NCBI RefSeq assembly: GCF_018130825.1
Contig: NZ_JAFCJS010000006.1
Coordinates: 434,001 to 498,000, forward strand
DNA from: Bradyrhizobium liaoningense
Lineage (GTDB): Bacteria > Pseudomonadota > Alphaproteobacteria > Rhizobiales > Xanthobacteraceae
Length of the DNA stretch: 64,000 nucleotides
Direction of reading: 5' to 3'
Part shown: positions 17,320 through 25,294 of the stretch, piece after piece
How positions within the stretch are numbered: the first letter of the stretch is position 1
How the letters are laid out: every line of letters starts with the position of its first letter
Position numbers and translations under genes: made by a program
The notes under the pieces: model-generated
The model's database searches: none
The model's input: the letters and a program-made list of their open reading frames with translations, nothing else
Told to the model about the DNA's origin: nothing

Positions 17320-18096
17320 GTGGCGAACAAAGTCAAAGAGATCTGGAAGTCGGGCAAGGCCGTGGTCAATGCGTGGCTGGCAATTCCCTCCGGCTTCTCG
17401 GCCGAGATGGTCGCGCAATGCGGCTTCGACAGCGTCACGGTGGACATGCAGCATGGCGTGCAGGACTATCTCTCGATGGTGCAGTGCTTCCAGGCGATGG
17501 ACAAGCACCCGGTGACCCCGATGGTCCGCGTGCCCTGGAACGAGCCCGGCATCATCGGCAAGGTGCTCGATGGGGGCGCCTATGGCGTGATCTGCCCGAT
17601 GGTCAACACGCCTCAGGAGGCCAGGAACCTCGTCTCCTATGCGAAGTACCCGCCGAAGGGCGTGCGCTCCAATGGCCCGATCCGCGCCGGCATGTACGGC
17701 ACCGCCGGCTCCTACCAGAAGACGGCCAACGACGAGATCGTGCTGCTGCCGATGATGGAGACCAAGACCGCGGTCGAGAACATGGAAGCGATCCTCGACG
17801 TCGAAGGCATCGACGGCGTCTATATCGGTCCCTCCGATCTCGGCTTCTCCTACGGCCTCGAGCCCAAGCTCGACCGCAGCGAGCCCGAGATCCTCGCGAT
17901 CTACGAGAAGATCATCAAGGAATGCGGTAAGCGCGGCCTCAACCCCGGCATCCATTGCAGCGGTGCGGAAGGCGCGGCGCGCGCCATCAACATGGGCTTC
18001 AAGCTGGTGACGCTCTCGAACGAGGTCGGCCTGATGACGACCTATGCCAAGATGCAGGTCAATGCGACCCGCAAGGATTCGGCCGGCAAGGCCTAA
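17320..18096 (+). CDS. HpcH/HpaI-family class II aldolase (HpaI- or GarL-type)
   Basis: A 258-residue metal-dependent pyruvate aldolase that splits 4-hydroxy-2-oxoheptanedioate or 5-keto-4-deoxyglucarate. The start is GTG 17320 (MANKVKEIWKSG), supported by AAGGAAGG upstream; an ATG 13 codons earlier lacks a site. Motifs are VDMQHGVQDY (catalytic His), VRVPWNEPG (Arg), a Glu in MMETKTAVENME and IGPSDLGFSYG (metal Asp). Gln replaces the Glu seen before the catalytic His in E. coli HpaI, as I recall it. It lies between hpaR and garD, so both homoprotocatechuate and hexarate roles fit. Confidence 0.88.
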   Translation: MANKVKEIWKSGKAVVNAWLAIPSGFSAEMVAQCGFDSVTVDMQHGVQDYLSMVQCFQAMDKHPVTPMVRVPWNEPGIIGKVLDGGAYGVICPMVNTPQEARNLVSYAKYPPKGVRSNGPIRAGMYGTAGSYQKTANDEIVLLPMMETKTAVENMEAILDVEGIDGVYIGPSDLGFSYGLEPKLDRSEPEILAIYEKIIKECGKRGLNPGIHCSGAEGAARAINMGFKLVTLSNEVGLMTTYAKMQVNATRKDSAGKA

Positions 18097-18105
18097 CAAC
18101 CCCGC

Positions 18106-18174
18106 GAATGGCGAATGGGGAGTAGCGAATGGCGCTGCTCCCCTTTTCCATTCGCCACTCGCTACTCACTACTC
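18106..18174. repeat. Palindromic intergenic element, GCGAATGG/TACTCGC family
   Basis: GCGAATGGCGAATGG...GTAGCGAATGG on the left pairs with CCATTCGCCACTCGCTACTC on the right. It lies between the aldolase gene and garD; the garD ribosome-binding site AAGGAGATAACC follows it. Confidence 0.7.
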
Positions 18175-18191
18175 GACCAAGGAGATAACCC

Positions 18192-19715
18192 ATGACCATC
18201 AGCCCCGTCATCCGCCTGCATCCCGATGATGGCGTGGTGATCGCGCGCGCGAGCCTGCCGCCGGGAACATTGGTGGCCGACGGCGTGACCACGGTCGATC
18301 GCATTCCCTCCGGCCACAAGGTCGCGATCAAGCCGATCGCCGTCGGTGAGCCGGTGATCCGCTATGGCCAGATCATCGGCTTTGCGACCATTCCGATCGC
18401 GCCGGGCCAGCACGTGCACGTGCAGAATTGCGGCATGGGCGATTTCTCCAAGGACTACGCCTATTGCGCCGACGTCAAGCCGACGCCGAACTTCGACCTG
18501 CCGGCGACGTTCGAAGGCATCCGCCGCCCGGACGGCCGCGTCGCCACGCGCAACTATATCGGCATCCTCACCTCGGTGAATTGCAGCGCGCATGTCGCAA
18601 GCCTCGTCGCCGACGTCTTCAAGAAGAACCCGTTCACCGGTGACAATCCGCTGTCCGATTTCCCCAATGTCGACGGCGTGGTCGCGCTGACCCACAAGAC
18701 CGGCTGCGGCATGACGCAGAACGAGCCGCTGGCATTGCTCCGCCGCACGCTCGGCGGCTATGCGCGGCACGTGAATTTCTCCCACGTCATCGTGCTCGGC
18801 CTCGGCTGCGAGGTGAACCAGATCGGCGGCCTGATGGAAGAGCAGAAGCTCGCCGGACGCCTGCGCGCGATGGACATTCAGGAGGTCGGCGGCACTCGCA
18901 AGACGGTCGAAGCAGGCATCGCCTTCGTGCGCGAGGCGCTCGCCGATGCCAACAAGGTCAAGCGCGAGACGGTGCCGGCGAGCGAACTGACCGTGGCGCT
19001 GCAATGTGGCGGCTCGGACGGCTATTCCGGCGTGTCTGCCAATCCGGCGCTGGGCGCCGCCAGCGATCTCGTCGTCCGTCACGGCGGCACCGTGATCCTG
19101 TCGGAAACGCCGGAGACCTACGGCGCCGAGCATCTCTTGACGCGCCGCGCCGTCAGCCGCGAGGTCGGCGAGAAGCTGGTCGATCTCATGCGCTGGTGGG
19201 ACGAATACACCGAGCGCGAAGGCGCCGAGATGAACGCCAATCCGAGCCCCGGCAATAAGGCCGGCGGTCTCACCACCATCCTTGAAAAGTCGCTCGGCGC
19301 GATGGCCAAGGCCGGCACCACCAACCTCGTCGAGGTGCTGCGCTACGCCGAGCCGGTGACCAAGCGCGGCTTCGTGTTTATGGATACGCCCGGCTACGAT
19401 CCCGTCGCCGCAACGGGACAGGTCGCCGGCGGCGCCAACCTCGTCTGCTTCACCACCGGCCGCGGCAGCGTGTTCGGCTGCAAGCCGGCGCCCTCGATCA
19501 AGCTCGCGACCAACACGCCCATGTACAAGCGCATGGAAGAGGACATGGACGTCAATTGCGGCACCATCCTCGAAGGAGAGGAAAGCGTCGAGCAATGCGG
19601 CCAGCGCATCTTCGATCTCATCCTCAAGACCGCATCGGGCCAGCCGACCAAGAGCGAGAGCTTCGATTTCGGCGGTGCCGAGTTCGCGCCCTGGGTGCTG
19701 GGCGCAACGATGTGA
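18192..19715 (+). CDS. garD: Galactarate dehydratase (UxaA/GarD family)
   Basis: A 507-residue sugar-acid dehydratase. The N-terminal SAF-like domain is at about residues 10-100 (PGQHVHVQNCGMGDF), followed by the UxaA catalytic core. Family motifs include RNYIGILTSVNCSAHVA, THKTGCGMTQNEP, LGLGCEVNQIGG, CGGSDGYSGVSANPALG, TTGRGSVFGCKPAPSIKLAT and VNCGTILEGEE. Several conserved Cys could bind iron. It removes water from galactarate to give 5-keto-4-deoxyglucarate, the substrate of a GarL aldolase, which the preceding gene may encode. Altronate or another aldarate remains possible as substrate. Start ATG 18192 has AAGGAG. Confidence 0.88.
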   Translation: MTISPVIRLHPDDGVVIARASLPPGTLVADGVTTVDRIPSGHKVAIKPIAVGEPVIRYGQIIGFATIPIAPGQHVHVQNCGMGDFSKDYAYCADVKPTPNFDLPATFEGIRRPDGRVATRNYIGILTSVNCSAHVASLVADVFKKNPFTGDNPLSDFPNVDGVVALTHKTGCGMTQNEPLALLRRTLGGYARHVNFSHVIVLGLGCEVNQIGGLMEEQKLAGRLRAMDIQEVGGTRKTVEAGIAFVREALADANKVKRETVPASELTVALQCGGSDGYSGVSANPALGAASDLVVRHGGTVILSETPETYGAEHLLTRRAVSREVGEKLVDLMRWWDEYTEREGAEMNANPSPGNKAGGLTTILEKSLGAMAKAGTTNLVEVLRYAEPVTKRGFVFMDTPGYDPVAATGQVAGGANLVCFTTGRGSVFGCKPAPSIKLATNTPMYKRMEEDMDVNCGTILEGEESVEQCGQRIFDLILKTASGQPTKSESFDFGGAEFAPWVLGATM

Positions 19716-19743
19716 CGGTGCTGATGCACCATCTTTGTAAGAC

Positions 19744-19800
19744 GCGGACGTCTACGTAGTCATACGTAGGTGTCATATGACCGCAGGAATTCCTGCGGTC
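19744..19800. promoter_or_regulatory. Cluster of palindromes upstream of the PAS/MCP genes
   Basis: Three palindromes stand in a row: CTACGTAG, then GTCATATGAC, then a perfect 22-bp palindrome with arms GACCGCAGGAA and TTCCTGCGGTC at 19779-19800, centred on GAATTC. There is no U-tract after the last arm, so it may be an operator or the garD transcription end. It lies about 90 bp upstream of the PAS gene. Confidence 0.5.
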
Positions 19801-19887
19801 ACTCGGGATTAACATTTCGCACCGTAATCGTGAGGCGATGCGGGCGACTCCTTCGAGGGCGCTGCCCTTCGACAGGATTCGTCAACG

Positions 19888-20409
19888 ATGACGCGTGCGA
19901 TACGGCCGACTGGCGTGGAAAATCTCCTCGGTGAGGAGGAGCTGATCGTGTCCAAGACCGATCTCAAGGGCCGCATCACCTACGCCAACGACATCTTCAT
20001 CCGGATGGCGAAATACTCCTACGCCGAACTGATGGGCGCGCCCCACAGCCTGATCCGCCATCCCGACATGCCGCGCGCCGTCTTCAAGCTGCTCTGGGAC
20101 ACGTTGCAGTCCAAGCAGGAGATATTCGCCTACGTCGTCAACCTGGCGAAGGACGGCAGCCATTACTGGGTGTTCGCCCACGTCACGCCGACCTTCGACG
20201 AACGCGGCAACATCGTCGGCTATCACTCCAACCGTCGCAAGCCCGATCCTGCGCAGGTCGAGCGTATCAAGCCGATCTACAAGACGCTGTGCGCGGAAGA
20301 AGCGCGCCATGCCAACGCCAGGGACGGCATGCATGCGAGCTTCGAGGCCATGGTCGGACTGCTCAAGCAACAGGGTGTCGGTTACGATGAATTTGTGCTC
20401 TCTCTCTAA
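19888..20409 (+). CDS. PAS-domain protein, N-terminal half of an Aer-like aerotaxis receptor
   Basis: A 173-residue protein made mostly of one PAS domain of the Aer/PAS_3 type: ITYANDIFIRMAKYSYAELM, then APHSLIRHPDMPRAVFKLLW, and NLAKDGSHYWVFAHVTP. In E. coli Aer this FAD-binding PAS domain senses redox or oxygen state. It has no membrane segment or signalling domain of its own. The gene ends TTT GTG CTC TCT CTC TAA within a (CT)5 run and overlaps the following MCP gene. One extra CT unit would fuse the two into a single receptor of about 600 residues. The two may interact in trans, or this may be a broken receptor. Confidence 0.88.
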   Translation: MTRAIRPTGVENLLGEEELIVSKTDLKGRITYANDIFIRMAKYSYAELMGAPHSLIRHPDMPRAVFKLLWDTLQSKQEIFAYVVNLAKDGSHYWVFAHVTPTFDERGNIVGYHSNRRKPDPAQVERIKPIYKTLCAEEARHANARDGMHASFEAMVGLLKQQGVGYDEFVLSL

Positions 20410-21691
20410 GGCGCAGGGAGCGACCGCGCTCGCGTGTGGTCTTGCCGTCGTTGCATTCGTTCTCTCGCTTCTCGGTGTGACCGGTATAGCCGGCGCTGCC
20501 TTGCTTGGCGCGACGGTCGTGCTGCTCGGCTATGCCGTCCGGTGCCAGCATCGTACGGGGGTGGCCGTCGATGAGGTCGCCGATGTCTGCCGCAAGGCGG
20601 CGCATGGCGATCTCGAGGCGCGCATCCTGAGCGAGCGGCAGGCCGGGCGGATCGGGTCGATCCAGAAATCCGTCAACGACATGCTCGATATCACCGATGC
20701 CTTCCAGCGCGAAGCCTCGGCATCGATGGAGTATGCCAGCCGCGGCAAGTATTTCCGCAAGATCCTGGCGCGCGGGCTGCCCGGCTCGTTCCGCCGCTCC
20801 GCCACCGTCATCAATTCCGGCACCGACAGCCTCGGCCGCCGCGTGGTCGAGATCGCGGACCTCGCAAAACAGTTCGGCACTCATCTCGACGGCGTCGCCG
20901 GCACGCTGATGGGCGCAGCGACCGATCTCGAATCCGACGCCCACCAGATGGCAGCGGCAGCCGACAAGACCAGCCGGCAGACCTCCGGCGTGCTCAGCGC
21001 CTCCGACCAGGCCTCGCGCAATGTCGCCACCGTCGCCAGCGCGGCGGAGCAGCTGGCATCCTCTATCGCCGATATCGGCCGCCAGGTGACCGGCTCGACC
21101 GCGAGCACGGGACGTGCTGTCAACGAAGCCAATCGTGCCGGCAGCGAGATCCGCGCGCTCGCGGACGCCGCGATGCGGATCGGCGACGTCGTCAAGCTGA
21201 TCAGCGAGATCGCCTCGCAGACCAACCTGCTCGCGCTCAACGCCACCATCGAGGCGGCGCGGGCGGGCGAGGCCGGCCGCGGCTTTGCGGTCGTGGCCTC
21301 CGAGGTCAAGAGCCTCGCCAACCAGACCGCGAAGGCCACCGAGGAGATCAGCGCCAAGGTCGGCGAGATGCAGCAATCGACCACCAATTCGGTCGCGGCC
21401 GTCGAGGCGATCGCGCAGACCATCGCCGAGATCGATGGCATCACCGCCAGCATTGCGGCGTCGATCGAGCAGCAGGGGGCCGCGACGCGCGAGATCGCCC
21501 GCAACGTCCAGGAAGCCTCGGCCGGCACGTCGCAAGTCTCCTCCAATGTGACAGGCATCAGCGATGCCGCCGCCGACACCGGACGCGTTGCCACCCGCGT
21601 CAACAGCGCCTCCGAACGCGTCCATGGCGAAGTCGAGACGCTGAGGCGCGAGGTGACGCAGTTCTTGCAGCGGCTGACCTCGGCCGCGTAG
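20387..21691 (+). CDS. Methyl-accepting chemotaxis protein lacking a periplasmic sensor (C-terminal half of Aer-like receptor)
   Basis: A 434-residue protein with an N-terminal hydrophobic hairpin (residues about 12-47, rich in ALVG), then a HAMP-like region and a complete MCP signalling domain. The hairpin tip is ISEIASQTNLLALNATIEAA followed by RAGEAGRGFAVVASEVKSLA. No periplasmic domain lies between the two membrane segments, the same plan as the part of E. coli Aer after its PAS domain. ATG 20387 overlaps the PAS gene by 23 nt. Together the genes encode PAS-TM-HAMP-MCP, an energy-taxis receptor layout. Confidence 0.87.
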   Translation: MNLCSLSKAQGATALACGLAVVAFVLSLLGVTGIAGAALLGATVVLLGYAVRCQHRTGVAVDEVADVCRKAAHGDLEARILSERQAGRIGSIQKSVNDMLDITDAFQREASASMEYASRGKYFRKILARGLPGSFRRSATVINSGTDSLGRRVVEIADLAKQFGTHLDGVAGTLMGAATDLESDAHQMAAAADKTSRQTSGVLSASDQASRNVATVASAAEQLASSIADIGRQVTGSTASTGRAVNEANRAGSEIRALADAAMRIGDVVKLISEIASQTNLLALNATIEAARAGEAGRGFAVVASEVKSLANQTAKATEEISAKVGEMQQSTTNSVAAVEAIAQTIAEIDGITASIAASIEQQGAATREIARNVQEASAGTSQVSSNVTGISDAAADTGRVATRVNSASERVHGEVETLRREVTQFLQRLTSAA

Positions 21692-21706
21692 GGCTTTCTC
21701 ACGAGT

Positions 21707-21798
21707 CGTAGGGTGGGCAAAGGCGCACTTGCGCCGTGCCCACGTCTTCGCATCAATTTGGCAAAGGCGTGGGCACGCTTCGCTTTGCCCACCCTACG
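21707..21798. repeat. Intergenic palindromic element, CGTAGGGTGGGCAAAG family
   Basis: CGTAGGGTGGGCAAAGGCGC on the left and CTTTGCCCACCCTACG on the right, with inner GTGCCCAC/GTGGGCAC arms. Same family as 8105-8182, here directly followed by a different palindrome family. Confidence 0.85.
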
Positions 21799-21809
21799 AT
21801 ACTGCCCGC

Positions 21810-21895
21810 GTAGCCCGGATGGAGCGCAGCGCAATCCGGGGCGGTCCATCCGCGGGTGAAGGATCCCGGATTACGCTTCGCTTCATCCGGGCTAC
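21810..21895. repeat. Intergenic palindromic element, GTAGCCCGGATGGAG family
   Basis: Left arm GTAGCCCGGATGGAGCGCAG and right arm CTTCGCTTCATCCGGGCTAC, with inner AATCCGGG/CCCGGATTAC. The same family recurs at 29838-29918. Confidence 0.85.
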
Positions 21896-22000
21896 GGGGC
21901 CACGACGGATACTTCCTAGGCACCCTCTGCCCGTTGTTAGTGCTTGATCGCATTGACGTCAGGTGTTCTGCTCAAAAAAGCTGCTGGAGCACCGCACCCC

Positions 22001-25000
22001 GTGTCGATCTACGTCGCATTACACCACGTCACGCACTACAAATACGACCGCCCGATCGATCTGGGACCGCAGACCATCCGCCTGCGGCCGGCGCCGCACA
22101 CGCGCACGCCGATCCTGAGCTATTCGCTCAAGGTCACCCCGGCCAACCACTTCGTGAATTGGCAGCAGGATCCGCAAGGCAACTGGCTGGCGCGCTACGT
22201 CTTCCCGGAGAAGACCACCGAGCTGAAATTCGAGGTCGACTTCACGGCGCAGATGACCACGGTCAACCCGTTCGACTTCTTCGTCGAGCCCTATGCGGAC
22301 AGCTTCCCGTTCGAATATACCAAAGACCTGAAGACGGAGCTGGCGCCTTATCTCGAGACCATCAAGCCCGATCGCCTGTTCGCGAAATTTCTCGACACGA
22401 TCCCGCATGAAGCCCCGAACACCGTCAACTTCCTGGTCGATCTCAATCGGGAGCTTCAGAAGCACGTCCGCTACATCATCCGCATGGAGCCCGGCGTGCA
22501 GACTCCGGAGGAGACGCTCTCCTCTGGCGCCGGCTCATGCCGTGACTCCGCCTGGCTCCTGATCCAGACGCTGCGTCATCTCGGGCTCGCCGCCCGTTTC
22601 GTCTCCGGCTACCTGATCCAGATCCGTCCCGACATCGATCCGATCGAGGGGCCGCCGGAAGTCGAGAACGATTTCACCGATCTGCACGCCTGGGCCGAGG
22701 TCTATCTGCCGGGCGCGGGCTGGATCGGGTTCGACGCCACCTCCGGCATGCTCGCGGGTGAGGGGCACATCCCGGTCGCCGCCACGCCGCATTATCGCTC
22801 GGCGGCGCCGATCTCCGGCGGTGCCGGCTTTGCCGAGGTCGAGTTCGCCTTCGACATGAGCGTCAAGCGCATCCGCGAGGCGCCGCGCATCACAAAACCG
22901 TTCTCCGACGAATCCTGGGCGCGGCTGAACGATCTCGGCGAGCAGGTCGACGGCGATCTCGCCGCGCAGGACGTGCGGCTCACCATGGGCGGCGAGCCGA
23001 CCTTCGTCTCGGTCGACGATCTCGAAGCGGGCGAGTGGAATACGGAAGCCGTCGGCCCGACCAAGCGCACCCTTGCGGACGATCTGATCCGCCGTCTGCG
23101 CACGCGCTTTGCGCCGGGCGGCCTTCTGCATTACGGCCAGGGCAAATGGTATCCGGGCGAGAGCCTGCCGCGCTGGGCCTTCGGCCTCTACTGGCGCAAG
23201 GACGGCGTGCCGATCTGGAAGAATGCCGATCTCATTGCGAAGATCGAAAATCCGCGGCGGCCCGAGGTCAGGGACGCCGAAGCCTTCATGGAAGGCACCG
23301 CCGCGCGGCTCGGTGTCGATCTCGGCTACATCATGCCGGCCTATGAGGACGCGGCCTATTGGCTGCAGAAGGAAGCCGATCTTCCGATCAACGTCGATCC
23401 GACCGACTCGAAATTGTCCGATCCCGAAGCGCGGGCGCGGATGGCGCGGGTGTTCGATCAGGGCCTGACCACGCCGCGCGGATTCGTGCTGCCGATCCAG
23501 CGCTGGAATGCGCCGCCGCGCTGGCGCAGCGAGCGCTGGCCGCTCCGGCGCAACCATCTGTTCCTGACGCCGGGCGATTCACCGCTCGGCCTGCGCCTGC
23601 CGATGGGCTCGCTCGGCTACGTCCCGCCGAACCAGTACCCCTACATCGTCGAGCAGGACCCGATGGAGCCGCGGGGCAAGCTGCCGGTGTTCACCCGCAT
23701 GGCGCGCCCACCATCGCCGCCGCGGACCGCCCCTGAATATCTCAACACGGCGATTCCCGTGCGCACCGCGATGGCCGTGGAAATCCGCGACGGCGTGATC
23801 TGCGCCTTCATGCCGCCGGTCGAGCGCATCGAGGATTATCTCGAACTGATCTCGGCGCTGGAAGACACCGCCGAGGAGATGCAGCTCCCTGTCCATGTCG
23901 AGGGCTATCCGCCGCCATTCGATCCGCGCATCGAGGTCATCAAGGTGACGCCCGATCCCGGAGTCATCGAGATCAACATCCAGCCGGCGAAGAGCTGGCG
24001 CGATGCGGTCGAGATCACCTCCGGCCTCTATGAGGACGCCGCGAAAGTCCGCCTCGGCGCCAACCGCTTCCTGGTTGACGGCCGCCACACCGGCACCGGC
24101 GGCGGCAATCACGTCGTGGTCGGCGGTTCGAGTCCGCAGGACTCGCCCTTCCTGCGCCGGCCGGATCTCTTGAAGAGTCTGGTCTTGTACTGGCAGCGGC
24201 ATCCCTCGCTGTCCTACTTCTTCTCCGGCCTCTTCATCGGCCCGACCAGCCAGGCGCCGCGCATCGACGAGGCGCGCCACGACAGCATCTACGAGCTCGA
24301 GATCGCGCTCTCGCACGTGCCGCCGCCGGGCTACCAGACGCCGCTGTGGCTGGTGGACCGGCTGTTCCGGCATCTGCTCGTCGACATCACCGGCAACACC
24401 CATCGCGCCGAGATCTGCATCGACAAGCTCTATTCGCCGGAAGGGCCCACCGGCCGCCTCGGCCTCGTCGAATTCCGCGCGCTCGAGATGCCGCCCGATC
24501 CGCGCATGTCGCTGGCGCAGCAGCTCCTGATCCGAGCGCTGATCGCGAAGATGTGGCGCGAGCCGCAACAGGGAAAGTTCGTGCGCTGGGGCACCGCGCT
24601 GCACGACCGCTTCATGCTGCCGCATTTCATCTGGGAAGATTTTCAGGACGTGCTCACCGAGCTCAAGCAGTTCGGTTATCCGTTCGAGCCGGAATGGTAT
24701 CTGGCCCAGCTCGAATTCCGCTTCCCCGCCTTCGGCCGCGTCCATCATGGCGGCGTGACGCTGGAGCTGCGGCAGGCACTCGAGCCCTGGCACGTGCTGG
24801 GCGAGGAGGGCTCGGCCGGCGGCACCGTGCGCTATGTCGACTCGTCGGTCGAACGGCTCCAGGTCAAGGCGGAAGGCTTCGTCGAGGGCCGCCACGTCGT
24901 CACCTGCAACGGCCGCCGCCTGCCGATGACCTCGACCGGCCGCTCGGCCGAGGCCGTGGCCGGCGTCCGCTTCAAGGCCTGGCAGCCGGCCTCCGGCCTG

Positions 25001-25270
25001 CATCCGACCATCCCCGTCCATGCGCCCTTGACCTTCGACCTGATCGACACCTGGAACGGCCGCTCGCTCGGTGGCTGCGTCTACCACGTCGCCCATCCCG
25101 GCGGGCGCAACTACGACACCAAGCCGGTCAACACCTATGAGGCCGAGGCGCGGCGGCTGGCCCGCTTCCAGGATCACGGCCACACCCCGGGTCCGATGCA
25201 GCCGCCACCCGAGGAACGCACAAATGAATTTCCGCTGACCCTCGACTTGCGGACCCCGCTCCTGCAATGA
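22001..25270 (+). CDS. Large transglutaminase-like protein with DUF2126 C-terminal domain
   Basis: A 1089-residue predicted cytoplasmic protein. The N-terminal bacterial transglutaminase-associated domain (YVALHHVTHYKYDRP) leads to a transglutaminase/papain-like core with Cys180 (GAGSCRDSAWLL), His229 (DLHAWAEVYLPG) and Asp244 (WIGFDAT). The remaining ~750 residues are DUF2126 (MGGEPTFVSVDD, EIRDGVICAFMPPVERIEDY, DGRHTGTGGGNHVVVGG). GTG 22001 was chosen from the family N-terminus and an upstream GGAG. It leads a three-gene operon with an ATP-grasp/alpha-E protein and a second transglutaminase. Comparative genomics has proposed peptide synthesis, modification or degradation for this trio. No physiological substrate is known to me. 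Confidence 0.9.
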   Translation: MSIYVALHHVTHYKYDRPIDLGPQTIRLRPAPHTRTPILSYSLKVTPANHFVNWQQDPQGNWLARYVFPEKTTELKFEVDFTAQMTTVNPFDFFVEPYADSFPFEYTKDLKTELAPYLETIKPDRLFAKFLDTIPHEAPNTVNFLVDLNRELQKHVRYIIRMEPGVQTPEETLSSGAGSCRDSAWLLIQTLRHLGLAARFVSGYLIQIRPDIDPIEGPPEVENDFTDLHAWAEVYLPGAGWIGFDATSGMLAGEGHIPVAATPHYRSAAPISGGAGFAEVEFAFDMSVKRIREAPRITKPFSDESWARLNDLGEQVDGDLAAQDVRLTMGGEPTFVSVDDLEAGEWNTEAVGPTKRTLADDLIRRLRTRFAPGGLLHYGQGKWYPGESLPRWAFGLYWRKDGVPIWKNADLIAKIENPRRPEVRDAEAFMEGTAARLGVDLGYIMPAYEDAAYWLQKEADLPINVDPTDSKLSDPEARARMARVFDQGLTTPRGFVLPIQRWNAPPRWRSERWPLRRNHLFLTPGDSPLGLRLPMGSLGYVPPNQYPYIVEQDPMEPRGKLPVFTRMARPPSPPRTAPEYLNTAIPVRTAMAVEIRDGVICAFMPPVERIEDYLELISALEDTAEEMQLPVHVEGYPPPFDPRIEVIKVTPDPGVIEINIQPAKSWRDAVEITSGLYEDAAKVRLGANRFLVDGRHTGTGGGNHVVVGGSSPQDSPFLRRPDLLKSLVLYWQRHPSLSYFFSGLFIGPTSQAPRIDEARHDSIYELEIALSHVPPPGYQTPLWLVDRLFRHLLVDITGNTHRAEICIDKLYSPEGPTGRLGLVEFRALEMPPDPRMSLAQQLLIRALIAKMWREPQQGKFVRWGTALHDRFMLPHFIWEDFQDVLTELKQFGYPFEPEWYLAQLEFRFPAFGRVHHGGVTLELRQALEPWHVLGEEGSAGGTVRYVDSSVERLQVKAEGFVEGRHVVTCNGRRLPMTSTGRSAEAVAGVRFKAWQPASGLHPTIPVHAPLTFDLIDTWNGRSLGGCVYHVAHPGGRNYDTKPVNTYEAEARRLARFQDHGHTPGPMQPPPEERTNEFPLTLDLRTPLLQ

Positions 25271-25294
25271 GTATGAGGGTGGAGGGAAAGGCCC

